NCBI GenBank assembly: GCA_009792885.1
Contig: WMCF01000066.1
Location: forward strand, 2,731,891-2,795,890
Source: Eremophila alpestris peregrina
Taxonomy: Eukaryota > Chordata > Aves > Passeriformes > Alaudidae
Length of the DNA: 64,000 bases
Direction: 5' to 3'
Shown: piece by piece, positions 25,237 through 37,230 of the stretch
Layout of the letters: the number at the start of each line of letters is the position of its first letter
How positions within the stretch are numbered: position 1 is the first letter of the stretch
Notes under the pieces: generated by a model
Seen by the model: only the letters and a program-made list of their open reading frames with translations
Database searches by the model: none
Told to the model about the DNA's origin: nothing
Position numbers and translations under genes: made by a program

Positions 25237-28027
25237 CTCGATGATTTTAGAGTTTTTCCCCAATCTAAATTATTCTATAAATTAGCAGGACAAACCATAT
25301 GGAGGCTGCTGTTGGTCACCAGCAGGATGAGAAGCCAGTCACCTTCCCACCTACAGGACACAGACCCACATGGACAGCCCAGCAGAGCCAGGAGCAGGTA
25401 ATGAAACCTGGCCAAGGTTAGTCAGGGGAAAAAACTGCTCACTAATATGCAGCACACCTCCACCACTGCAATAAAGATGAGATTGAATTGCAGAACGTGG
25501 CTGCAGGTCTTGTTTCTATACATTTCAATGTTGTGCTCCAACAGGTCGGAATATTGTTAACAATTCCGTCTGCAGAGGAGACATTGCTGAGCTGGGTAAA
25601 ACATGTGGCAAATTTCTTTCTGGGCTCATCTTGGATCAGGTGAAGGCGTTTGATTATAGAGGCTCAGGGGTTATTTGCATTATGGGATTCCCAACACTCC
25701 TCCCGAAATGGTTTGGAGCCTTATGTAAATCAGCCAGAGGGGAAGCTTTTGACGAATGTCTCAGCTGATGGGAACAACTTTAATCTCAAACCTGGCAACT
25801 TCTCCAATTACCTCGTAGTCTTTTGCCAACAACAGCTCCATAAGGGAAATCCAGCCTTTATGGGGGATCCCTGAGCTGTTACGTTTGAAGAAGGAAAAGG
25901 TCAAAGGTCCTCTTCAATTTTCCATCTGTGTGCATGGGCTAATGTGATGTGCTTCCCTCAGACAAGAGGAAAGGTTAAACAGAGCCCTGTCAGAGAAGAA
26001 AGCCGCAAGGCTTAAAGCCGAGATCTGCAAAGGAATCTGAGAGCCAGAGCCCACTGAAAGTCAAAGGACGATGAACATCTGAGCACACAGGGCCGTTCTG
26101 AACCATCTAAATGGAAATAAGTCCAGGGGCTTTCATGCCTGGGCTTGTCTGCTCCAAAGAAGTACCAAAGGGAGAGGGAGATGTGATGGGGTCTATGCTG
26201 CCCTCCACATGATGCAAGGCTGGCAGGGATCAGCAGGAGGAACTCCAGCATTGATGGGAAGGAAAGGGATGAAAAAGGGGAGCAGAGAAAGGAAGCTCTG
26301 TGCCTCAGACAGCTGCCCTTTTCAGGAGCCCAGCTTGAATTTGCATCCACCCAGCATCACTAGAGGTGTTCAACTCCATTACGTTTTTATTTCTGCCTTT
26401 CCTCACCTTTTCCACTCTCCAGACAAGACTGGAACTAAAGCACAACCACTTTTCCATGAGAAGTCCCTTTCTTGGTCATGGACAACTCTTTCTGGAGAGC
26501 AGTGAATCCTTTAGCACAAAAGCCCAGATCAAATCACAGAGTTTTAAGGAAGAGGAACATCATCTAGAGACTCCTCTCTGGCTGGTTTTTAGGTACAACT
26601 TCATTTCTGTTCTGTGTTGACAGTTGCTGAGCTGCTCCTGAGCTCCCTGCATTGGAACATCCATCCCACCCCCTTCGGATACACCTTGATTAATTTTGCT
26701 TCATTTATTATTTAAGCCCGGTATCTTCATGTAAAATATTGAAGACCTGACTCATTCTTTATTATTAAGCCCTGCCATGCACCCTTAGGAGGCTCTGAGG
26801 TCTCCGCAGCCTTCAATCTGCTAGAAGAGAACAAACTCATCTCAATCCCTCGGTAAATATGAGGGATTGCTGGAGGGATGCTGTCAGCATCCTGCTCCCT
26901 CTTACCTCGGCTGCCTTGCCACGGAAAACACTCTGAAAGGCTAATTCACTCTCCAACATCTGCACGGCTCATTTCCTGCTCTCCCCTCTCCCTCTCTGCT
27001 CCTCAGCAGCTGGCATTGAAGTTGGTTGGCTCCCAGTAATCCCCGTTTGTGGATATAAATGGAGCGAGGCGGGAGCCGCGACCACGGCCAATTAGACACC
27101 GAGGGCGGCTCTGCCGGCGAGGCCACGAGGAAATCCCTCTTGCCCAAAGACAACCAGGGGGATGCCATGGACACAGAGCACCTCAGAGGCTTTCAGAGTG
27201 GTAGTGGGGCATCATATGGATTTGTTTTTTCCCCATCAGAATCTCAGCTAGGTCCAATAGTTTTCTAACTTTCATTTCTTTTCCATCACAGACACGTTCT
27301 GGAGGCAAACATAGCAACAGCCTAGCTTTAACATAGAAAAAAACGTGGCTTCCCACCAACACCACTCCCAGCTTGCATTCTGGAGGCAGAAGGAGGACAG
27401 TCAGTGGTCACTCCTATCTCCAAGGAAGCCATTCCCAAGTTTCCATCCTGACTATCAGAGCTCACCAGCTTAAAAAGCTGGGCAATCAAACCGTGTCTGG
27501 TGGTGGCTTAGGAGGAATTTACATCTGAATTTCACAGCTTGGTTCCAACTCTGTAATAGGCTGAATGGGAAAAGAAAATGTAGTGAATGCTTCCCTCCTT
27601 TGAGCGTGGATCTACACCTCGAGATGAAACTCCATGGCTAAAATTCATCCCTACTTCAAAGGCACTTGCGTAACTCAAAGGCAATAAACCCAGGAAAGGG
27701 AAAGAATAAAAATATTTCAGTGGCAAAAGACAAGGCTTCGCATTTCTACGGCTCTCAGAGTACTTTGAAACGTAACAGAGCTCACAGCCAACTGCAGGTC
27801 ACAAGAGAAGTCAAGTCCACACCTTGAAATCAAGCCCAGCCGATGGAAAGGGAATTTTGGAGCGATAAAAGACTACTGGTGGTGCAAACTCCAGGTGAGC
27901 ACCTTGCATTGAGCATTCAGGGTAGAGCTCAGCTCAATACAGCAGTCTGGAAGTCTCATACCTTGTGCAGGTTCACATTCAAAGCTGTTCAAAGAATGAT
28001 GGCCAACCCCAATCAGAGAACTGTGGA
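25237..28027. other. Intronic stretch without genes
   Basis: The part at 25440-25900 is a candidate regulatory block with a POU octamer-like TTATTTGCATTA and GGAATATTGTTAACAATTCC, a partly symmetric site resembling HNF1-type half-sites. Positions 26680-26780 are AT-rich. The remainder is unremarkable unique DNA. Confidence 0.55.
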
Positions 28028-28078
28028 GGGTGGAAAAGACTTCTCAGCTCATCAAGTCCCATTGTTAACCACCACAGG
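28028..28078 (-). mobile_element. CR1 LINE tail remnant
   Basis: The plus strand reads GGAGGGTGGAAAAGACTTCT, CAGCTCATCAAGTCCCATTG and TTAACCACCA. This is the inverted form of the CR1 3' end (TTGGAAAAGACCTCTAAGATCATCAAGTCC...). Only about 50 bp remain. Confidence 0.7.
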
Positions 28079-28129
28079 TTTGGATTGGGAGGACATTTAA
28101 AGCTCTCTTTAGGAAGAGTTTAAGAAGAT

Positions 28130-28350
28130 GTGGCCTCAAGCTGTACCAGGGAAGGGTAAGGTTGGAAATCTGGAGGGATTTCCTCACTGAAAAAGTTTTT
28201 AAACCTTGGTAGGGAGGTGGTGGAGTCCCCATCCCTGGAGGTATCCAAGGAAAGCCTGGACTTTGCTCTGGTCTGGGTGACAAGGTGGGAATCAGTCACA
28301 GATTAGACTCAATCTCGGAGGTCTTTTCCAACCTAAATTCTGTGATTCTT
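28130..28350 (+). mobile_element. CR1 LINE fragment, 3' end
   Basis: It shows GTGGCCTCAAGCTGTACCAG, AGGGAGGTGGTGGAGTCCCC, ATCCCTGGAGGTATCCAAGG, CTCAATCTCGGAGGTCTTTT, CCAACCTAAATTCTGTGATT. It follows an inverted tail remnant of the same family about 50 bp away, so two CR1 copies of opposite orientation lie back to back here. Confidence 0.9.
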
Positions 28351-29521
28351 AAAATGAACACCCTTTAGCAGTTTTTTAGGGTGCAGTGAACTGCTCTCTT
28401 GACAGACCCAATGACCACCAAGTTGTTCAACACCTCCTACTGCAATTTCAGCCAACAAACAGGAGGTCTTTGCCTCCCTGTGCCCCCACGCAGCTCTGCT
28501 GACAAGTTCACACCAAATACGACAAGGAGCAAATTACACATCTGTAAATATCAAAGGCAGGTTGTTTTGTGAGAAGTTCAGCATCCTGAGTTTGGGTTTT
28601 CTTTTTCCTCCCATCTCCCCCCCTCCACCTTTTTAAGCTTTGTCAATACCAACTGTGTTTTTCTTCCTAGAAACTGTATAATGATGAGAGAAGCTGTTTA
28701 TTTTTCTCTTTAAAGGGATGAAGTATTTTTCACCATTATTTTACATGTCTGTGAAAACGATTTATGGGATTCAGCAGATGGGTTACACGATGCCCTTTGC
28801 CTGCTCAAGGGAAGGGGAATAAAGGTCACACCAGGGTGAGATTTCACGGGCTTCTTTGCTTCTCAAAGGCTTTTATGTGAACACCACTCCCCTGCTTTTC
28901 TGGCCAGGGAAGAGAGAATGGGATTGTAAACACTGATCAGCATGGGCTCATCTCGAGAAAAAAGAAGATGCAAGACAAATATAATTGCATTTGTTAAGGG
29001 ACTAAAGCATACACACAGAAGGAAGACAGTGATGCTTTGCTTCAGCATCAGTTAATCCTCTGGAATGGAGCATTTGCAGCCCCAGCATGGAGAAGGGGGC
29101 AGGAACAAATCCCTGTCATGCCTTTTTGGCATGTGGCTACAACCAAAAACCACTGGGCATAGTAGGACACACACACTCCCTAAGCAAGTGAGATTGGATC
29201 GCACAAGTGCAGTGTTTTCTGCACGCTGGGATAGAAAGGCAGCCAGGCTCCAGAGAGCATCCAAACGAAGCAACAAGCATCATGATAAGGGAAACAGGAA
29301 TTTTTCACCGGATGATGAGCAGGGAGGGTGGAAGATACTCATGTGAGGATCCACAGCTGATCCCTGGAATCAAGGAGTGTTTCTATACTGGTATTTACCT
29401 CGCTTCCTCCACCACCCTTGCTTCTCCTCCCGCCCACTCCAAATGAAACCAGCACATCTTATCGGCCACACAAGCCAGAGACAGCTGGAAGGAATAGATT
29501 TCCTCCCTTCTTTCTCTCTCC

Positions 29522-29541
29522 TTTTTTTTTTTTTTTTTTTT
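29522..29541. repeat. Poly-T run (T20)
   Basis: Twenty consecutive T on the plus strand, the longest homopolymer I noticed in the window. No recognisable retroposon precedes it on the minus strand, so it is treated as a simple repeat rather than a poly-A tail. Confidence 0.95.
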
Positions 29542-29699
29542 GGATTTATGACAGAGAGCTGCAGACCAAGAGCCTCTATTCCTGGAAGAGCAGTGCTGGC
29601 TGGGAAGCCCTGCGGCTGGCAGATGCACGAGGCAATTAACCCCTGTGCAAGCAGGAAGGGATGGAGAGGGGCTGCCTGCAGAACACACGGCAAAGGACA

Positions 29700-29769
29700 G
29701 GGGAGGTGATGTCCCTGCACCCCCTGCTCGGGGCACAGCTGGACAGGGGACCAGGGACATCACCTCCCC
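29700..29769. repeat. Perfect 18-bp inverted repeat (hairpin) with 34-nt loop
   Basis: Arm 1 (29700-29717) is GGGGAGGTGATGTCCCTG; arm 2 (29752-29769) is its exact reverse complement. The spacer is 34 nt. The flanking bases do not extend the pairing. Transcribed as part of the intron, it would form a stable hairpin; its biogenesis or function is unknown. Confidence 0.95.
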
Positions 29770-30504
29770 AGGACACAGCTCTGTAGGAGCTGCCGAATGA
29801 GCTGGGGCTTGGATCACCCAGAGTCTTTAGGCAGGCAAATATCTTGCAGGTCCTGAGCCCCTTGGAGCCTTCTCATGCCTGAATCCACACTCCTGTACCT
29901 CGGAACCGAAGCCCCACAGCACCTAGCAAGATCAGCCGCTAATTAAATCGTTCCCACGACAGCTTGCAAGTTAGTTATGGCTCATTATCCTCACTTAACC
30001 GACTGGAGAAACTGAGGAAGGAGAGAGATTAAAGGATTTGCTAAATCTCCGGCAGCAGTCAGTGGCAGAGGCAAACCCGGAGCTCATAAACACTATAAAT
30101 CCCCCACCCCAGGGCTCCCAAGCCCCCACATCCCTCCACTCGCTGTTTTCACTACAAACTTTTGCTTATTTAGTGCTGAGTGTATGCAAGAAGCAAAGCC
30201 TGGGGAGCACCTTGCTCGAGAGCTCATGCCTGGAGGGCAGGTATGAAAGGGAGAGAATGCTGAAAGCCAAAAGACCCTCCACCATCTCCAAAAACACGAC
30301 CCGCAGGGGAGCTCACCCAGCCCAAAGCACAGCACTTGACTGTGATCCTGAAAACAAACCCAGTGCCCTCACAGTGCCCTCCCAGCTGCTGGCAGTATCT
30401 CGGAGGCGCAAATACCAGCCCAAATTTTCTCAGAGTGTGCCAATAAATCAGTTGTGGGAAGAGCTGGAGGAGCAGAGGGCCCCCAGGAGAGGCTGCAGAG
30501 CCTG

Positions 30505-30755
30505 GCGGCGATGGAGAGGATGCTGAGAGAGGAGGAGGGCTTGGGAGAGAGAAGCAGCGATGAATTTAAAGGGAATAAAGGAGATGGGAGAGCGGAGGAA
30601 GGGAAGGGAGCTGTAGAATAAAGGGAGAGATTGACAGAGCAAAACAAAGATGGAGGAGAGGCACAGAAAGGAGAAAGAAGGAGACAAAAATAAAGGAGAA
30701 AAGCAGGAGGAGGCAGTGGGGGAAGAAGGGGAGGTGGCGAGACAGGGAGAATTAA
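30505..30755. repeat. Purine-rich (GA-rich) low-complexity tract
   Basis: About 250 bp on the plus strand are dominated by A and G (GGAGGAGGGCTTGGGAGAGA, AGCGGAGGAAGGGAAGGGAG, GGAGAAAGAAGGAGAC). The minus strand, which is transcribed as the intron RNA, is therefore a long pyrimidine tract. The open minus-strand frame across it is rich in Ser, Leu, Pro and Phe and is a composition effect. Confidence 0.8.
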
Positions 30756-33700
30756 AACAGTGACAGCAATTTAGCAGCCGACTTTTATCTTCAAGTTTAA
30801 CGGGAGAAACCAATGCACTGCAAGGAAGGTGGGTTCTGTCTCTGCTGCTGCAGCATGACCACCTAGGAAGGGAAGAGCAGAACTGGGTCCTTCCCCTCCT
30901 ACCAGCAGCGCTGCTGCTCATTAAAGACGGGATACTGCCTGCTCCCCCCACTGCTCCTCTGCTGCACTGGATTATATCCTCATTACCCCCTCAACGACAG
31001 TTTGCCAATCATAATTTGGTTGTTATTATTCTTGATGACGAACTCTGGCAGCTCTGGCTCCCTAGACAGAAAATTCCTGCCTCCCATATCCTGCCCTGAC
31101 ACAAGGAAGGTTGTTTTGTTTAAAAAAAAACCATTTCAAGTGCAGGTTTTTGTTGTTTTTTTTTTTTTTTGACTCAGCTTATCTCTTTCCTTGTGTTCTG
31201 TTTGTTATTTCACTGCAGATGGGCATGGTTTAGGAACAAACAGCATTGGCTGTGACACCAATAACTTCCACCTCCCCAGGGAAAAGAGAAGCCTGGCAGA
31301 GCAGGTGGGAAGTTGGGATGTGGGGCTGCACAGCCCAGGTCTGGAGAGCAGCTCTGGACCTCCAGCCACCCCACACTCTGCACATCACACCCTGAAGTCT
31401 GCAAATCGTGCAGCTGGAAAAACAAAGCAGAAAGAATGGGTTTGACCTTGGGTCTGAGATTCCCTTTGTCCCTCTGGTTTTATCCAGTAAGAGAAATCAT
31501 TCCTCAGCTTGTCCTGGAGAGCCCATCTACTGAAAAATGGGGGTCCTGAGAAACCCAGTTGAGGAAATCCAGGAAACAAAATTCCATGGAGATGTCCTGA
31601 AAGGGACTGAAAGAAATATTCATTCCCAGGTCTGCTGGGGCTCACAGCGGGATGCTGACCCACACAGAGACCCAGCAGAGAGGTTTTGGGGGATTTCAGC
31701 CGCGGAGGCAGGAGCACACTGCTGTGAGCTCTGCCCAGACTGAAACCAAAGAGGTGTTTATGGGGTACAAGCACTGCCAGGATCACAGACAGCCCAACTG
31801 CCAGAGAGCTCCCCTGGACAGAGACATGGATTCACAGGAAGACATGAAAGCACCAGGAGAAACAACCCCAACAGGATCAGTATGTCCCCAAAAAGGGCTT
31901 CCTTCCTATCATCTTTAAGCCTATGTCTCTCTCTCCCTAAGGCAGCCTCTCACCACGGGCACAGAGCAGCGATTTGAAGGCAGACACTGCATCTTTCACT
32001 TGTCCTCCCCAGTATCTCAACAAGGCTGACGAGCAAAACCACAATGCAAAAAGATCCCTCTGGAGATGGGAAATCGGGGTCATCCAGTTTGTCTCCGTAA
32101 CAGCATCAGGCAGGGCTGGAAGCGCCGCTCCTCGGAGCTTCACCTTGCAAATAAATAGCTCTGAATTGCAGCCAGAAGCAACGGGATCTTTCAAAGACAT
32201 TATCTGGGAGCAGTCAGTGGAATGCACCTAAAGTCTCATTAATCATCCCGCCGCTTACAGTACTTCTTAATGGCTTTTATGGTTTATCCTTTGAACGCCA
32301 ACAAAGAGTGTGATTTCTCCTGGCTTATTCTATTAAACAGAAATCAATATCTAACACAAATGTGCCGACGGTGGGAGATTTGGAACGGCTGAGGAGGCAC
32401 CTGTCGGGCCTTTTCTCCTCTCCCCTGATGTGGGCAGCAGGCTCTCCAAGGGGCAGGGGTCTGCTAAGCACTGCTCCTTGCTTTGCAAAGCCAGGCCTAA
32501 GCGGGAGAGAGGCTGGGAGCTCAACCAGGGGCTCTGAAACACATTCTCTGACAACTTTCTCCTGGTGCTCAAAACTTTGGAGGCAAGTGCTGCGAGCGTG
32601 CAGGAGAGAGAAAATAGAAGAGAGGGAGAAGTGAGATAGGATGGTTTTCATCTCTCCTTTCTATGAGAGCTCTTGTGAATTTGAGTGATGCACGTGAAGC
32701 AGCTGAATCAACACCAAGCACAGGTATAAATAAGCTTCTGGGAACACGGGCTAAGGAGCTGAAGCTCGTTATTAATTTTTGCAGTATGAGAGGCAGGCAA
32801 GAAGAAGAGGCTTCGGGTCTTTCGCTTCCTCTTGCACCCCTGGAAATGGGACTAGAGGGTGAAAAAAGAGAGGAAAAAGAGGGAATTTGCTGTGCTGAAT
32901 TAGTTGAAAATGAGTGCAGCTTTAGGACAGGGATGATCCTTCACCAGCAAGGCTTTTCAGCCCAGCTCATGTCTAACTGGGGCCCCCTGGATCACACCAG
33001 GAGCCAGGAGTGAGAGCAGCCACCACAGTGAATCAGCTCTGGGGTTCAACCTGCATTACACAGGGCCCAAAACAACTACAAAAAGCAGCATTAACCACCT
33101 CAGAAACCAATTCCAAGATCCTAATAGGAAATGAAATTTGTGTTTGTTAAAAACCACTTAGAAGCTCTGGAGCCTTCTCTTTATGCTCCTCTCAGAAACA
33201 CACTGTTAAGTAATTAGCAATTTACCAGGTTTAAACAGTTACAAAAATCCTCCCTGAAAACACCGGAGGCAAATCACATCACTCCAGAAATGAGCTCTTT
33301 CCTCCAGAGCCCTCAGTGGTACCCACCACCTTATTCCAGAGAAGGAACAGGGCAGAGCCCACCTCACTGCTACCTCAGTGCACTCCCAGTGTCCCAGAGC
33401 ACGTGGGAATTACAGAGCAGGAGTGGATTTGTTTGGTGCCACAGACATCTGGAACTCTCCATCCCGGTACATTCCAGTCCAACCCATCCACACACTGCTG
33501 TGATCAGGAGCAAGAGGATTCTGAGTCCAGAAGCATCTCAGAGGCACCAAGTGAACCTTCCTTGCTGCCTTCCTGAGGGTCTACCAACACCCAGCTCCCA
33601 GCACTTCCCTAACTCCACAGATGCCAGCAAAAGGATCCAGAGGAGATGAGAGATGGAGGGGGTGAAATTGGGGAAGCAGCCAGCCCAGGCAGCCCACACA

Positions 33701-36700
33701 TCAGTGCTGATGGCACCTCCTGCAGCACCCTACAGGATTATTTAGCACGGCTGATTGCACTCGCTTCCCTCTTCAGAAAGTTTCTCTTCACGGAGGGAAA
33801 AAAAAAAAAACCCAAGGAGCCGAATAGTTGGGGATGCTCGAGGCACTTAACTACACTTAGCAACCCTGAGCCTGCCAGAAACATCCTTGTGCAAGTGATG
33901 ATTCCAGAATTAACTCCCAGCTCTTGGCGTGCTTGGGGAAAAAAAAGGAGAAAAGCAGGCAAAGCCCCTTCAGTGGCAGCTCTCAATTCGGGTTCAGCAC
34001 TGGTTCACACTCAGCTCTTATCCCACCAAATGCTGCCTGGATAGTCAACAGCATCTGAACTGCTGGGCAGCACCTTCACCTGCCAAAACCAGCTGGAATT
34101 TTGGTGGTTTGGGTGAGCAACCCAGCCCCAGGTGCAGCTGCTGGCTGGGCTTGTAGTACCTAATTCAAGAGGAATTACACAGCAGTGTAAGAATCAGCAG
34201 GTTAAATGTGTGTGGGAACATCTCTGGATTGGGTTGGGAAGGAGCTGCCCCATGCCAGCTTCCTGGAAGGACAGAGGAATCACCTGCTCCTCTGCCTCCT
34301 GAAGAATTAAGGGAGGCAATGAAAGAAAATGCCATTTCTCTGGCAATGCAACAAAAGGTCATTATTTTTTTTTATCTCTTTCCCAGGGAAGGGCATCAGC
34401 AGTTTACATAATTAAAGCTGTTGGGATTGTCCTTACACCTATCTGGATCTTTTAAATTATTAATGTCCTTGGCTCATGCTCCTCCAGCCTGGACATGACC
34501 ACATCATCAGAACCCTTCCAGAGCCACTCCTACTCCTGCCACCCCGAGTGCGAGTCAGAGCCCGCAGCCAAAGCAAACAGCTCCAACATCTCTCCTCTGA
34601 ACTGAACCTGGAGTTAATAATTTAAAGCTTTACGGGTCCTTTTGGTTGCGTGGTGAATTATTCACCGATTTCCCCCTGCTAACAGCACCCCCGCCCACGG
34701 CGCGCGCGGAGCAGGTGCACCCACACAAAGAGAGATGCTCTTTACAACTTCGGAGATGCTCTATCATGTCAAAGAGAAGGGATGAAAGGCAGAGGGAGGA
34801 CGCCAGCCTCAAAAAAAATCACATCCTCCGCCGTTGCTCTCGAATAGATAAACGCTCCAGGAGAGTTTGGCGGGGCATGTGATGATAGGAGACGTTTTTG
34901 TGATACACAGGTGTGAAAAAGGGAGACAGGCGGGAGAATAAAACCTGATAACACTTCACTCAGGCAGCGGCAGCAAAGGCAGGTGCTTTTTATTCCCCAG
35001 CTGCATGAACCAAGAGGAGCAGAAGGGAAGCGTGGAGCAGCGGAGCCAGCTCAGATCCCAGGCAGGATCTCACCCTGGATGTGAGAACCTCCCGCAGCGA
35101 GGCGGCTCTGTTCTCCCTCCACACAGGTATTGCACTCCCAGCAGCTCAGCCCCTGGGTTTCCAGACTCGGGTGTGCAATGCCTGCCTGCTCCTGACAGCC
35201 TCCTGAGGGCTCCCTGGAAGCAGCCGGGTTCATTTGCATCACCAAACAGGAATTTAACTTTTTTTTTGCAGAGAGACTGGAAGTGGAAGTCAGAGACAAG
35301 TTTGCTGCAGGAAACATGGAAAAAAGCCCACCTGTTAGAAAAGATTCTTCCTGATAAGCTGAGGGCAAGCCCTGTCCCTTGAGCCCAGCCTGAACTAAAC
35401 CAGAGCAGTGCAGTACACAGGGAAATCCCACAGGATGTGAAAATTAGAGGGAATACTATTATTTTAACTCCAAGATTAGGAATAACAACTTTTAGGGTTT
35501 ATCTGGGAACCACCTGTGCATGCATACACCTACACACAGGTGTATCTGTAGGAACCACTCCCTGAGACACCCGCACCTTCATTTCCATATCACACTGTGT
35601 CCTTAATTTCTCTGTATCCAACACTTTCTTAATAATCAGCATATTTTGCCCTGATTTTGAACTCCTCAGGGCCCATTTCATCTGAAGGAGCCTGTCTAAA
35701 GGAGGATTCCTCCAGTGACCTGCTAACAGGGAGCCTGGGGGCTCATTCTGCTGGTCACATCCCACAGGGAGATCCTGGGAATGGTCTGGGGAAGGGCAGC
35801 AACAATGACAACTCAACACCAGGATCCCATGGGACTTCTCAGACATCCCTGGGGACAGAGCTTTGCTCCACTCCCCACTCCTGCAGGAAACATCTTCCTC
35901 CCAGGAAAACATTCTCCAGCTCTGCTGTGGGAAGGACGGTGCTCATGGGTGAGGGGACACAAGTGGGATTTATCATCTGACACACTGGGAAGAAAAGCCA
36001 GTCCAAACTCAGCTGAGCACAGAGGTTTTGCTTCAGCCTGGGCTTGCCAGGGACACGACCTTTCTGAAAACTCTGTTATTTATTTTGATAATCCTTTTGT
36101 TGGGATAAACGCTTTGCTCTTGCCGCAGCCTCAAGGTCATGGGAGTTAATGAGGAGAGGAGAAAGGCCAAGTGAACGGGATCTGTCCTTTGCAACTGAAG
36201 GCATTAGTGAATGAGAGGTGAAATGAGGGGGCTGAACTCCTTCTCCTCTGCTTTTCACTCGAAAAAAAGCCAACAACAGCAACACAGCTGCAAAGTAAGT
36301 ATCTCTTTCTATCCCTTCCTTATTCTTTTATTCCCATTAGTGCCCTCATTGCTCTTCCCAAGGTGGTACCACCACCTCCATACTCCAACCTGCTCTTCAC
36401 AAGCTACACCCTGATGGAAGAGAAGTGGTTCATATCCATGCCCTGGACCCTCACACAAACACCCCCAAGGCAGCACTGTCTTGCCCCCTCCAAGGACCCC
36501 AGACCCTTTTACAGACCCTAACACTGAGGTGGCCTTAGAGCAGAGCAAAGGGGTGGAGGGGAGTTTGCCAAGCCCTCCCTGCTTGGATACAGCCATTTTG
36601 GTGCAGAGATCTGCAAGAAGAATATTAAGCTTGGTCTGAATGCAGCAGCCTCGCTCAAGATTTATGAAGGATGAAGGAAGGAAGATTCTGAGGCAAAGCA

Positions 36701-36995
36701 TCATCTCAAAAATAACTGCCGAGTCCTAGCGGGTATAAAAGATCTGTCCATAAACCAGTTTGTCATCACCAGTCAATAAAAATTCAGGCAATGGGAGGAG
36801 GAGGTGATAGCTGAGGTCCCTCTCCTGCCCCTGGCATGATCCCAGCTGGATCATCTGCACACACAGGTGTGCAAAGGCAGGTCCATCTCAGCCTGGCTCC
36901 AAATGCACGTCCCCTGCCCCAGAGTCTCAAGGTGGGCACAATCACACCCATTCAGTGCACAGGGGTCTGGTGGCCAGGCAGGAGCAGGGCAGCAG

Positions 36996-37230
36996 GACCA
37001 GAACGAGAGGGGATGGCCTCATGTTCCAGCAGGGGAGGTGTAGGTTGGATATTAGGAATGAGTTCTTCATGGAAAGCATTTTCAAGCACTGGCACGGGGC
37101 AGTGGTGGGATATAAAAGATGTGCAGATATGGCCCTTGGGGACATGGGTTAGTGGTGGGTTTGGCAGTGCTCGGGAATGGTTGGACTTGATGATTTTAGA
37201 AGGTTTTTTCAACAGAAATGATTCTGTTAT
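36996..37230 (+). mobile_element. CR1 LINE fragment, 3' end (second subfamily)
   Basis: It includes GAGGTGTAGGTTGGATATTA, GGACATGGGTTAGTGGTGGG, TTGGCAGTGCTCGGGAATGG, TTGGACTTGATGATTTTAGA and ends GAAATGATTCTGTTAT. It shares the ACATGGGTTAGTGGTGGG block with the copy at 14.7 kb. A GGGATATAAAAGATG word inside it is part of the repeat and not a promoter. Confidence 0.93.

Larger units (their letters stand above)
28351..36995. other. Intronic stretch without genes
   Basis: Long unique stretch. It contains a T20 run at 29522-29541, a perfect inverted repeat at 29700-29769, a 250-bp purine-rich tract at about 30505-30755, T15 at 31156-31170 and A13 at 33798-33810. AT-rich blocks lie at 28660-28780 and 32220-32360. 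A canonical-looking TATAAAA at 36735 stands alone with no exon after it. No gene is supported. Confidence 0.55.

Noticed and set aside
29700..29769. Classical microRNA precursor
   Set aside because: The pairing is perfect for 18 bp only, has no lower stem, and the loop is large; no known miRNA seed family was recognised.
36733..36741. Stand-alone TATAAAA promoter on the plus strand
   Set aside because: No exon, CpG enrichment or open frame with a known domain follows; such words occur by chance in AT-containing intron.
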